Position numbers and translations under genes: made by a program | Source of the DNA: Achromobacter spanius | Lineage (GTDB): Bacteria > Pseudomonadota > Gammaproteobacteria > Burkholderiales > Burkholderiaceae_B | Assembly: GCF_003994415.1 (NCBI RefSeq) | Contig: NZ_CP034689.1 | Coordinates: forward strand, 248,001-312,000 | Direction of reading: 5' to 3' | Length of the DNA: 64,000 bases | The notes under the pieces: model-generated | Told to the model about the DNA's origin: nothing | Seen by the model: the letters and a program-made list of their open reading frames with translations, nothing else | Databases searched by the model: none | Shown: piece by piece, positions 43,847-52,260 of the stretch | How positions within the stretch are numbered: the first letter of the stretch is position 1 | Layout: each line of letters starts with the position of its first letter

Positions 43847-43864
43847 CAACCGACTAGTTGGTTG
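43847..43864. promoter_or_regulatory. TetR-type operator upstream of the membrane protein gene
   Basis: CAACCGACTAGTTGGTTG is an 18-bp dyad centred on CTAG with a single mismatched pair. The core ACTAGTTGGT (43853-43862) recurs in front of the TetR gene at 44603-44612. Shared sites before the regulator and its neighbour are the standard sign of TetR autoregulation. Confidence 0.65.
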
Positions 43865-43923
43865 GTATTGAAGTTAAAAAAAGCGCACCCGTTTGTGACT
43901 TGCGGGTGCGCGTTCTGCGGTGA

Positions 43924-44511
43924 TCAGGCCGAGACGGCCAGTTGCTTGATGGCCGCGCTTGAAATCGTGGCGAATACCTTGGGGTCTTCCAACGCGCGCG
44001 CGGTCAGCATCGCGCCGTGCAGGGTCGACATGAACGCTTGCGCGTCCGCCTCGGCGCTGTCGCGCAACTGGAACTGCCCCTGCGACACACCGCTTTCCAG
44101 CACCGCCTTGATCCACGCCGTGAGTTCGCCGAAATAGGCGCGCACCTCGTCTGCGATGGGCTGCGGAATCATCGGCATTTCGGCGGCCAGCATCGCGCAG
44201 ATGCACATGGGCATCGTGCCCTCGCGGATGCAGGTGGCCCAGTAGTCGGCATAGGCGGTCAAGCGCGCACGCGGGTCGGGCACATGTTGGTCCAGCGCCG
44301 CCAGGCCCTGCCGGGCTTGCGCGCGGTGATGCGACACCACGGTCAGCACCAGGTCCGCCTTGGTGGGGAAATGATGATGGATGCTGGGCTTGCCGATATG
44401 CACTCGTTCGGACACATCGGCGTAGCTGAACCCGTGATAGCCGCCGACAGCCAGCAGCAGTCGGGTCTGCTCAACGATTTCAAGGGCGCGGGGGGAAAGC
44501 TCCAAGCTCAT
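43924..44511 (-). CDS. TetR family transcriptional regulator
   Basis: A 195-residue repressor with an N-terminal helix-turn-helix (LLLAVGGYHGFSYADVSERV, then HIGKPSIHHHFPTKADLV) and an all-helical ligand domain. ATG 44511 (MSLELSPRA) is chosen; a TTG nine bases upstream is also in frame. Members of this subgroup often control nearby reductases or efflux genes. Matching operators occur upstream of this gene and of the membrane protein gene. Confidence 0.92.
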   Translation of the reverse strand: MSLELSPRALEIVEQTRLLLAVGGYHGFSYADVSERVHIGKPSIHHHFPTKADLVLTVVSHHRAQARQGLAALDQHVPDPRARLTAYADYWATCIREGTMPMCICAMLAAEMPMIPQPIADEVRAYFGELTAWIKAVLESGVSQGQFQLRDSAEADAQAFMSTLHGAMLTARALEDPKVFATISSAAIKQLAVSA

Positions 44512-44602
44512 GGGTAACAACTCTGGTCTGCTGAAAAAAAACGAAGCGCCGGTGTGCGCAATGGCGCAGCGCCGGTGGTTGGCTACGCATGGCAGCCAAT
44601 CT

Positions 44603-44617
44603 ACTAGTTGGTCGGTT
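44603..44617. promoter_or_regulatory. TetR-type operator upstream of the TetR gene
   Basis: ACTAGTTGGTCGGTT matches the site at 43853 (ACTAGTTGGTTGGTA) in 13 of 15 positions. It lies 92 bases upstream of the TetR start codon. Confidence 0.55.
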
Positions 44618-45060
44618 ACGTTGTCAAGCGACGCCGCAACCGGAATGCTTGCGTGCCCGAGGGGCGCATGGCTAGCACGGCTCGGTTACCTGAATTGGAA
44701 ACTGATAATATTTTTTTCAGTTATTAATTAATAACCGTTGCCTGAGTCGATATTATGGCGCTGTGTTATCGGTTTTCAATTTCGTGAATTAACAATAAAA
44801 AACACGAATTTCAATATTCGCTAACAACTCTGCGACATCGCTATGTTGCAGTTTGTGTAATGAATGTAATTATTTGAGGGAATCTCCGGGGTTTATTGCG
44901 GAGTTCCAGACTTATTTGCACAGCAAAATAAATCTTTAGAAAGAAAATTGCTGTTCATGGCCTCTACGATTCGTCTGCTCGCCGCCCAGCAGCTGTATTT
45001 GGGTATCGGGTTGTAACACTCCCCCTAGCAATAAGTCCGCCCAAGCGAGGCAAAAGTAAA

Positions 45061-45100
45061 TCGATTTCGCGTCGATTTTTTGTCTTTTGGGCGTCGATTT
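45061..45100. promoter_or_regulatory. Helically phased TCGATTT repeats before tviB
   Basis: TCGATTT occurs at 45061, 45072 and 45094, with spacings of exactly 11 and 22 bases, that is, one and two helical turns. They end 37 bases before the tviB start codon. Such phased direct repeats are typical of response-regulator sites, so they may control the capsule operon. Confidence 0.5.
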
Positions 45101-45137
45101 CTAGTGTCCCAGACACGACGAAAACAGTGAGGCCCCC

Positions 45138-46415
45138 GTGGTAAAGAGAATCGCAGTGTGTGGCCTTGGTTATGTCGGCCTGCCCGTGGCAGTCGCATTT
45201 TCCAAGCGCTTTGATGTCATCGGCTTTGATGTGGATAAGCGGCGAATCGCGACACTGAAAGAGGGACATGACTGGACTGGCGAGATCGAACGTGACGCAT
45301 TGCTGGCGTCCCCCATGACCTTCACCGACCAGATCTCCGAACTGGAAGGTTGCGACTTCTTCGTGGTGGCCGTCCCGACTCCGGTGGACGAAAAAAACAA
45401 CCCCGACTTTTCCCTGCTGGTGCGGGCGTGCCGGTCCATCGGCCCCGTGCTGCGTCCGGGTTGCATCGTTGTCTTTGAATCCACCGTGCACCCCGGCGCC
45501 ACCGAGGAAATCTGCGGACCCGAGCTTGAAAAGGTGTCGGGCTTGCGCTGCGGTGTCGACTTCAAGCTGGGCTACAGCCCCGAACGCATCAACCCGGGCG
45601 ACCGTGAGCACCCGCTGGAAAAGATCGTCAAGATCGTGTCCGGCCAGGACGAAGCGTCGCTGGAAATCATTGCGGGCGTCTACGAAAAAATCATTGATGC
45701 GGGCGTGCACCGCGCCTCGTCCATCAAGGTGGCCGAGGCCGCCAAGGTGCTGGAGAACACCCAGCGCGACATCAACATCGCGTTGATGAACGAGATGTCG
45801 AAGATCTGCGACCTGGTCGGCATCCGCACGTCGGAAGTCTTGAACGCCGCGGGCACCAAGTGGAACTTCCTGAAGTTCTCGCCGGGCCTGGTGGGCGGCC
45901 ACTGCATTGGTGTCGACCCGTACTACCTGACGTCCAAAGCGCAGGAACTGGGCTATCACCCCGAAGTGATTCTGTCGGGCCGTCGCATCAATGACGGCAT
46001 GGCCACTCATGTGGCGTCGCGCGTGGTCCAGACCCTGGCCCGCAATGGCCGCCTGAATGCGTCGATCCGCGTCGGCATCCTGGGCATGACCTTCAAGGAA
46101 AACGTGCCCGACATCCGCAACTCCAAGGTCGTCGATCTGTACAAGGCGCTTGGTGACTACGGCATTACCCCGGTGGCGTGCGACCCGATGGTCGATCCTG
46201 ACCAGATGGAGCACGAATACGGCATCAAGCTCGTCAAGCGCGACGAATTCCGCGACATGGACGTGCTGATTCTTGCGGTTCCGCACCGCGAAACCATGGA
46301 GACCATCTGGGAAGACTTGCCCAGCCTGGTCAAGGCCGGAGGCATGGTGTGCGACTTGAAGTCCGTGCTTGATAGCAAGCGGCTCGCCTCCGACCTCTTG
46401 TACTGGACTCTTTAA
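45138..46415 (+). CDS. tviB: UDP-N-acetylglucosamine 6-dehydrogenase, Vi capsule
   Basis: A 425-residue nucleotide-sugar dehydrogenase. The Rossmann start AVCGLGYVGLPVAVAFSKRF, PTPVDEKNNPD, SPERINPGD and the catalytic Cys256 in GLVGGHCIGVDPYY are intact. In the Vi pathway TviB oxidises UDP-GlcNAc to UDP-GlcNAcA using NAD. The start is GTG with GAGG upstream. It opens the capsule operon. The next Vi enzyme, the C4 epimerase TviC, is not encoded after it, so the sugar added to the polymer is uncertain. Confidence 0.93.
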   Translation: MVKRIAVCGLGYVGLPVAVAFSKRFDVIGFDVDKRRIATLKEGHDWTGEIERDALLASPMTFTDQISELEGCDFFVVAVPTPVDEKNNPDFSLLVRACRSIGPVLRPGCIVVFESTVHPGATEEICGPELEKVSGLRCGVDFKLGYSPERINPGDREHPLEKIVKIVSGQDEASLEIIAGVYEKIIDAGVHRASSIKVAEAAKVLENTQRDINIALMNEMSKICDLVGIRTSEVLNAAGTKWNFLKFSPGLVGGHCIGVDPYYLTSKAQELGYHPEVILSGRRINDGMATHVASRVVQTLARNGRLNASIRVGILGMTFKENVPDIRNSKVVDLYKALGDYGITPVACDPMVDPDQMEHEYGIKLVKRDEFRDMDVLILAVPHRETMETIWEDLPSLVKAGGMVCDLKSVLDSKRLASDLLYWTL

Positions 46416-46454
46416 GTTCAGGTTCGCCGTCCATCACTGCAGGAGAGACCCTGA

Positions 46455-48944
46455 ATGACTGCATTTACCATCGCTCCGATCGGCACCTGCCGCATCCACA
46501 CCCCGCTGCGCGATGCCGTGGGCCGCTACCCCATCAAGCTGCAGCTTGGTCGCAACTACGGCTTCGTGCACACCAGCGCCGAGGCGCTGCAGCAAGCGCG
46601 CTTCATGTTCGGCCAGACCGATATTCCGGCCGACGTGCAACGCCTGATCTTCCGACCGTCCAACGGCGAGCAGGCTCGCCGTGGCACGCACAAGCCAGCC
46701 GACCTGTACATGGTTGAGCTGTCTTCGCGCAAGCTGCTGACCATTGATGGCCACCCCATCCAGTCCAACTACCTGGTCCGCTACTTCAGCGAATTCTTCG
46801 CCGACCGCACGCGCACCCGGATGTTCTGGTCCCTGGCTCACGCCGACCGCCTGGCTGAACGCCGCGCGCTGTTGGACCAGGATCCGGTCTTCAAGGGGCT
46901 TTCCCAGGACGACCGCGAGCTGCTGGCCCGCATCGTCAAGCGCGACCAGACGGACGAAGAGATCGACGGCGAGATGCGTCAGTTGGTGGACCTGCTGGGC
47001 CACGACAAAGTGGTGTTCGTCACGCACGTGAACGCCTTGACGCCGGACAACCTGCCGATTGAACAGCGCGCGCAATTGATTGCAGCGGTAGCCGCCGGCG
47101 CGCAGCGCATCGGTGTGCCTTGCTATGACCCGACGCCGCTGATGAACAAGATCGGCCAGGCCGATGCCATGGAAGACGGCGGGCTGGACTTGACGCACTA
47201 CACGCAGACGTTCGCCGAGCGGCTGTACGCCGAGTGGTTCAAGAACTACATGCGTCCGCGCATGAGCACCGCCACGACGCAGCCCGTTGTGCCCAAGCTT
47301 GGCGCGGACGAAAGCGCCGAGCGCATTGAAAAGATCTGGGAATCGGGCGACCTGCGCGAGGCATCGCGCCGTGTGCGCGACGTGCTGCGCCGCCATCCCG
47401 GCCTGCCCGAGCACACGCTGCTGTTCGCCCGCATTCAAGAAGAGCTGGGCGACTACGAAGGCTCGCTGGCGCTGCTGGGCAGCGCGGACGGCGCAGACGG
47501 TGCGTTGGCCACCGGCAGCAAGGCCGAGCAGGTGCTGATGCGCAACCACTTCAAGCTGGGTCACCACGACGTGGCGTACTCGCTGGCGGCCGGCCTGCTG
47601 GGCGACGAAATCGAGACCCCGGAAATCGTGCGTATCGCAGCGGTGTCGGCGGGGCAGTTGGGCTATGTGGACGAAGCGCTGGGCAACTGGAAGCAGTTGT
47701 TCCGCATTTCCTCGCCGGACGAGGCCAGCGCGCTGGAAGCGGCCGACACGGTGCTGTCACTGCTGCAGACCAGCGGCGACATGGAAGCCGTGCTTCGCTG
47801 GGTTCAGGAAGTGCGCGCGGTCATTCCGTCGCATGGCCGAGGCTTTGCGGTGCTGTGGCGTGACAGGCTGTTGAATGGTGACCGCGCGGCGCTGCGCGTG
47901 CTGGCGTCCGAGTCAGCGGCGTTGGAAGACGTGGTGGCGCTGGAACTGGTCAAAGAGGCTTCCTGGCGCGGCTTCATTCTGGCCGCCGCCGCGTTGGCAG
48001 TGTCTTGCCAACTGGCCCAGAGCGAGCAGGAAGACATTCGCGCCTGGCTGCAATCGCAGTCGTCGGCGTGGGCCGAAGAAGGCACCCGCGCCCTGGAAGA
48101 AGGGCGCTTGCGCGATGCGGCCGAACGCATCTGCGCGCACCGCCTGCTCAACCCCGACGCCTTGACCGCCCTGCGCTCGCAACGCGCCTTCGAACGCGCC
48201 ATGCGCCTGGGCGTGCGCGCCGCGCTCTTGGCGGGCAACCACAAGGAAGTGATCGACCTGACGGACATCGCCCTGGATAGCCAGGTTGACTTCCCCGAGC
48301 TCGACACGATGCGCGGCCGCGCGGCCGACGCCCTGGGCGACAAGCAAACCGCCATGCGCCACCTTGAGCAGGCCGCGGCGGAAGAGGCCGCCCCGCTCAG
48401 CACGCAGCTGTACTTTGCGCGCGTGGCCTTCAATGGCGGCTGGTTCGGCGAAGCGATCGACGCCTACAAGATGGTGCTGGCGCATGCATCGGCCGACCAA
48501 AGCGCCAAGGACGAAGCCGAACGCCAGCTTGGCCGCCTGGGTCCGCGCGCCATTCGCGCCGCCCGCGAAATCCTGGCCGCCGGCGACCATCGCGGCGCCT
48601 GGAACCTGCTGGAGCGCGTGGCGCAGTCGTGGCCGGACATGACCGAGGTCGAACACGAAAAGCGTCGCATCATCGCGGTCTTGTACGCCGAAGCGCGCGC
48701 GCTGGACCCGGCCAGCACCACCGAGCGCCTGGCGCTGGGCGAACGCATCCTGCAACTGGTGCCCAACGATGTGATCGGCCTGCGTCTGGCTGCCGTGGGC
48801 GCCATGCGCCTGCATCGCTTCGAGCACGCCCTGCCTTACTGGCGGCGCCTGAAGGAGCAGTCCGACAAGCCGGCGCAGTTCGATCATTACATCGACCGCT
48901 GCCTGGTATGGATTGAAAAGGCCAACCGCAGGAAGGCCGCATGA
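46455..48944 (+). CDS. tviD: Vi polysaccharide biosynthesis protein TviD (predicted O-acetyltransferase)
   Basis: An 829-residue protein, almost the length of Salmonella TviD. Residues 1-260 look like an SGNH/WcbI-type domain: APIGTCRIHTPL near the N terminus with Cys12 in the place of a nucleophile, and D245-L-T-H248 fitting the C-terminal Asp-x-x-His catalytic pair. Residues about 285-829 are helical TPR-like repeats (ERIEKIWESGDLREASRRVR, ALLAGNHKEVIDLTDIALDS). TviD is required for O-acetylation of Vi; assigning that activity to the N-terminal domain is inference. The stop overlaps the tviE start as ATGA. Confidence 0.85.
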   Translation: MTAFTIAPIGTCRIHTPLRDAVGRYPIKLQLGRNYGFVHTSAEALQQARFMFGQTDIPADVQRLIFRPSNGEQARRGTHKPADLYMVELSSRKLLTIDGHPIQSNYLVRYFSEFFADRTRTRMFWSLAHADRLAERRALLDQDPVFKGLSQDDRELLARIVKRDQTDEEIDGEMRQLVDLLGHDKVVFVTHVNALTPDNLPIEQRAQLIAAVAAGAQRIGVPCYDPTPLMNKIGQADAMEDGGLDLTHYTQTFAERLYAEWFKNYMRPRMSTATTQPVVPKLGADESAERIEKIWESGDLREASRRVRDVLRRHPGLPEHTLLFARIQEELGDYEGSLALLGSADGADGALATGSKAEQVLMRNHFKLGHHDVAYSLAAGLLGDEIETPEIVRIAAVSAGQLGYVDEALGNWKQLFRISSPDEASALEAADTVLSLLQTSGDMEAVLRWVQEVRAVIPSHGRGFAVLWRDRLLNGDRAALRVLASESAALEDVVALELVKEASWRGFILAAAALAVSCQLAQSEQEDIRAWLQSQSSAWAEEGTRALEEGRLRDAAERICAHRLLNPDALTALRSQRAFERAMRLGVRAALLAGNHKEVIDLTDIALDSQVDFPELDTMRGRAADALGDKQTAMRHLEQAAAEEAAPLSTQLYFARVAFNGGWFGEAIDAYKMVLAHASADQSAKDEAERQLGRLGPRAIRAAREILAAGDHRGAWNLLERVAQSWPDMTEVEHEKRRIIAVLYAEARALDPASTTERLALGERILQLVPNDVIGLRLAAVGAMRLHRFEHALPYWRRLKEQSDKPAQFDHYIDRCLVWIEKANRRKAA

Positions 48945-51016
48945 ACCCGCCGCTGACAGCCGAGCGGACTGGCGTAATGTCCGACCTGCAATGGGTGCAT
49001 GCCCAGTTGGAGGAGATCGTTGCGGCGTCGGTGCGGGTTCAGGTCGCCCAGGAAAACCTGCCGCGCGCCGAGGCCTTGGCGCGCGACCACCTGGAAGACT
49101 CCAAAGTGCGCTTCCTGCTCCTACGCCTGAAGGAGCAGGCGGGCTTGAATGAAGGCATGGCCGAGCAGTGGGCCACGCTGTTGAAAGAATGGCCGGACGA
49201 TCTTCAGATCGTTCGCTATTGCGCGACTCGCCTCGTGAAAGAACGGCATGTCGACGAGGCCATGGCCTTGGTCGACCGCCACCTGCCCGAGTCGTCGGAG
49301 AACCCTTCGCGCTTGTTCGCCCGGGCCAAGTTGTTGAGCGACATCCGCGCGCATGCGCAGTCGGATGCCTTGTTTCGGCGCTTGATCCTGCAACATACGG
49401 ATCGCAATATCCGCGTTGAATTCGCCAAGCGTTTGCGCAAACGCGGCTTGCTGCTTGAAGCCTATGAGGCGATCCGGCCCGTGGCGAGCCATCTGGCGCC
49501 GGGCAGCAAGGCGGCGGAATTGGCCGAGGGCCTGGCCCGCGACTACGCCTTCTATCGCGGCCTGGAACCTGAAGCGGCCTTGGCGGGCAAGGACATCAGG
49601 ATCGTGTCGATGAAGCACGCGATCCTGCATTTTCGCAATCGGCAGATTGCCGAGCAGCCGCCCGAAAAGCCGATATCGGTGGCGCTGGTGACCGGCAGCC
49701 TGGGGCCGGGCGGCGCCGAACGGCAACTGACGCGCTTGGCTGGCGAATTGACGCGCATGGCCGAATTGCCGGATCAGATTTTGCCGGGCAATGGCACGGC
49801 GCCCGTGCCGATGCGGCCGGAGAAGGTGGAGGTGATGGTCAAGCAGCACACCGAGCCGACCGGTTCCTCCAAGAAGCAGGGGCTGGATTTCTTTTTGCCC
49901 GTGCTGGTCAAGGCGCAGATTCCGGTCACCGAAATCAACCGCCTGCCCGCCGTGTCGGTCGCGCATCAAGCCGTGCCCGACGGTCGTCTGGGCCGTCTGC
50001 TGGAACAGTTGCCGCCGCCCGTGCACTATGGCGTCACGCGGCTGGCGCCGGTCTTGCGCGCCAACCCGTTCGACGTGGTCAGCCTGTGGCAGGACGGCAC
50101 CTGCCTGTTCGGCGCATTGGCCGCATTGCTTGCGGGCGCGCCGACCATCCATCTGGTGTTTCGTGGGTTGCCGCCCAACATCCGCAAGGATAGATTCCGC
50201 GAGGAATACCCCGAGCTGTTCCAGGCGCTGGCGCAAGTGCCTGGAGTGTATTTCGTCAGCAACAGCCGCACGGCCGCCGAAGCCTATGCGGACTGGCTCG
50301 GCATCCCCATCGTGCGCTTTCACGTCTTGTACAACGGCGTGCCGGACCTGGCGGTCAATGCCTCGCCCGCGGACGAAGCCAAGTGGGAGGCCTTCAAGGA
50401 AAGCACCCCTGACGCGACCGAAACCATCGGCGGCGTGTTCCGCCTGGAACCCGACAAGCGCCCGCAATTGTGGATCAAGCTTGCCGCGCTTTATCTGAAG
50501 CGACGACCGCAGGCGCGCTTTGTCATCGTGGGCGACGGACGCCTGCACGACAACATCGTGGCGCTGGCCGAAGAGCTGCGCGTGCAAGACCGGCTGCTGC
50601 TGGTCGGGCTGTCGAACCACGTTGGCTACTGGTATTCGCAGATGGATGCCAGCGTGCTGCTGTCGCGCTACGAGGGCTTGCCCAACGTGCTGATCGAGGC
50701 GCAGCTTCTGGGCGTGCCGGTGATCTCCACACCGGCCGGCGGCGCGGGCGAGTGCTTTGTCGAGAACGAGACGGGGCATCTGCTTTCGGATGTCGAACAC
50801 CCGGACATGCACGAGGCCTGCGACAAGGTGGAGTCGATGGTCGACCTGGCGCGCACCAACCAGGAATTGAAGACGCAAAGCCGGCAGCGGGCGCAGAACC
50901 TGTTTTCGCTGGACGCAATGTTGTCCATGTTCCTGAGTCTGTGCGTACCCGTCATGCCCGTCTCCGAGAACGATGAACGCATCGACTTCGTGCCGATGCA
51001 ACGGATGCTGGCCTGA
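48941..51016 (+). CDS. tviE: Vi polysaccharide glycosyltransferase TviE (GT4)
   Basis: A 691-residue protein with a helical N-terminal half (about residues 1-220, TPR-like: ALARDHLEDSKVRFLLLRLK) and a GT-B glycosyltransferase domain of family GT4 from about 240. The donor-side segments ALVTGSLGPGGAERQLTRLA and YEGLPNVLIEAQLLGVPVIS are clear, the latter containing the E-x7-E pattern. Salmonella TviE is about 580 residues, so this one is longer at the N terminus. It presumably polymerises the HexNAcA chain. It starts inside the tviD stop. A strong hairpin lies between its stop and vexA. Confidence 0.88.
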   Translation: MNPPLTAERTGVMSDLQWVHAQLEEIVAASVRVQVAQENLPRAEALARDHLEDSKVRFLLLRLKEQAGLNEGMAEQWATLLKEWPDDLQIVRYCATRLVKERHVDEAMALVDRHLPESSENPSRLFARAKLLSDIRAHAQSDALFRRLILQHTDRNIRVEFAKRLRKRGLLLEAYEAIRPVASHLAPGSKAAELAEGLARDYAFYRGLEPEAALAGKDIRIVSMKHAILHFRNRQIAEQPPEKPISVALVTGSLGPGGAERQLTRLAGELTRMAELPDQILPGNGTAPVPMRPEKVEVMVKQHTEPTGSSKKQGLDFFLPVLVKAQIPVTEINRLPAVSVAHQAVPDGRLGRLLEQLPPPVHYGVTRLAPVLRANPFDVVSLWQDGTCLFGALAALLAGAPTIHLVFRGLPPNIRKDRFREEYPELFQALAQVPGVYFVSNSRTAAEAYADWLGIPIVRFHVLYNGVPDLAVNASPADEAKWEAFKESTPDATETIGGVFRLEPDKRPQLWIKLAALYLKRRPQARFVIVGDGRLHDNIVALAEELRVQDRLLLVGLSNHVGYWYSQMDASVLLSRYEGLPNVLIEAQLLGVPVISTPAGGAGECFVENETGHLLSDVEHPDMHEACDKVESMVDLARTNQELKTQSRQRAQNLFSLDAMLSMFLSLCVPVMPVSENDERIDFVPMQRMLA

Positions 51017-51031
51017 TAGGCAGCCATGGGT

Positions 51032-51059
51032 GGCTGATCAGCGCTTGCGCTGATCAGCC
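51032..51059 (+). repeat. Perfect 12-bp stem-loop between tviE and vexA
   Basis: GGCTGATCAGCG (51032-51043) and its inverse CGCTGATCAGCC (51048-51059) are separated by CTTG. No T-tract follows (CTCATTCTT), so full termination is doubtful; an RNA-processing or mRNA-stabilising element between synthesis and export genes is as likely. Confidence 0.6.
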
Positions 51060-51095
51060 GCTCATTCTTCCGAGGTCTTAAAGGTTAAGGTTTTT

Positions 51096-52253
51096 ATGCA
51101 AATGAACGTCCCGGCTCCGAGCCTGCGGCGCAACGCGGCAATCACCCTGATGGTGCTTGCCGCACTGTCACTGACGGGCTGCCAACTGCCGCGTTCCGGT
51201 CCCATGTTGAGCGAGATGACGGGGGCACACGACGACAAGGATGTCATCGTGATGCCGGCCTCGCGCGAGCTTGTGCAGGCAAGCAGGGTGCCTGACGTGG
51301 CGGACTTTCCGGTCCGCTACCGTGACCTGACCGAGGCGGGGTTCGACCGCCTGGTGCCGGGCGACGGCATCAACGTAAAAGTGTGGGAGCGCGGTGGCCT
51401 GGGCGTGTTCGCCGCGGATCCGTCCGGCGTCAGCGACCTGGGCAACCAGCAGATCGACCGGGCGGGCAACGTCTATTTCCCCATCATCGGAAAATTCCAG
51501 GCCGGCGGTCTGACGCTGGCCCAGTTGCACGACGCCATCGTGAAGCGCCTGGCCAAACTGGTGGTGGGCGCCGACGTCAGCGTGACGCGCGCCGCCGCCG
51601 AGCGTGGCCAGATGGTGACCGTGCAGGGCAACCTGACCAAGCCCGGCATGTATCCCATCACGCAGACCTCGCAACGGCTGAGCAGCGCGCTGGCGCAAGC
51701 CGCGCCCGTGCAGACGAATCCCGAGCAACTGGTCATCAGCCTGCGCCGCAACAACCAGGTGGCGTCCGTGCGGCTGTCGGACATCTACCGCAACCAGAAC
51801 AACGACATTCTGTTGCGGCCGGGTGATGTCATCACCGCCTACGATTCGCGCGAGTACCTGACGGTGCTGGGCGCGGCCGGCACGCAAGGGCGCGTGGCCA
51901 TCAGCAAGCGCAACTACAGCGTGCTGGACGCGCTGGCCGATTCGCGCGGCCTGGACGACAAGCTGGCCGATCCGCGTTCGGTGTTCCTGTTCACGCCCGC
52001 GAAGGCGGGTGTGGAAGGCAAGCCGGACATGCTGCCCGTGGTTTATCAGTTTGACCTGACCCGTCCGGAACAGGTGGCGCTGGCGCGTGAGTTCACCGTG
52101 CACGAAGGCCAGGCCATCTACATTTCGGATGCGCCGTTTACCCAGGTTCAGAAGGTCTTGTCGGCATTCCGCGTCACCATGAGCGCCGGCTTCAGCGCCA
52201 CGCGGGCGATCGACAGCGATTCGGGCGGCAGCTCTACCGGCGTGTCTCAATAG
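51096..52253 (+). CDS. vexA: Capsule export outer-membrane lipoprotein VexA (OPX/Wza family)
   Basis: A 385-residue outer-membrane polysaccharide export protein. The signal ends in a lipobox (LSLTGC, Cys about 29). The Poly_export domain follows (FDRLVPGDGINVKVWERGGL; DRAGNVYFPIIGKFQAGGLT, LAQLHDAI), then SLBB-type beta-grasp domains (VTVQGNLTKPGMYPITQTSQ; YLTVLGAAGTQGRVAISKRN). It is expected to form the exit channel for capsule with VexD. It lies 79 bases after tviE. Confidence 0.93.
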   Translation: MQMNVPAPSLRRNAAITLMVLAALSLTGCQLPRSGPMLSEMTGAHDDKDVIVMPASRELVQASRVPDVADFPVRYRDLTEAGFDRLVPGDGINVKVWERGGLGVFAADPSGVSDLGNQQIDRAGNVYFPIIGKFQAGGLTLAQLHDAIVKRLAKLVVGADVSVTRAAAERGQMVTVQGNLTKPGMYPITQTSQRLSSALAQAAPVQTNPEQLVISLRRNNQVASVRLSDIYRNQNNDILLRPGDVITAYDSREYLTVLGAAGTQGRVAISKRNYSVLDALADSRGLDDKLADPRSVFLFTPAKAGVEGKPDMLPVVYQFDLTRPEQVALAREFTVHEGQAIYISDAPFTQVQKVLSAFRVTMSAGFSATRAIDSDSGGSSTGVSQ

Positions 52254-52260
52254 CGTGTCG

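Larger units (their letters stand above)
44521..45137. other. AT-rich regulatory region before the capsule operon
   Basis: This 617-base gap holds the TetR promoter at its left end and the presumed capsule promoter at its right. From about 44690 to 44950 the base composition drops sharply to AT-rich, unlike the rest of the window, with short dyads such as TTCGTG/CACGAA near 44785-44815 and CTCCG/CGGAG at 44884-44903. No ops (GGCGGTAG) element, RNA gene or coding frame is recognisable. The AT content may mark transferred DNA or a silencer-bound region. Confidence 0.55.

Noticed and set aside
44690..45137. JUMPstart/ops element expected before a capsule operon
   Set aside because: No GGCGGTAG or close match was found in the leader.
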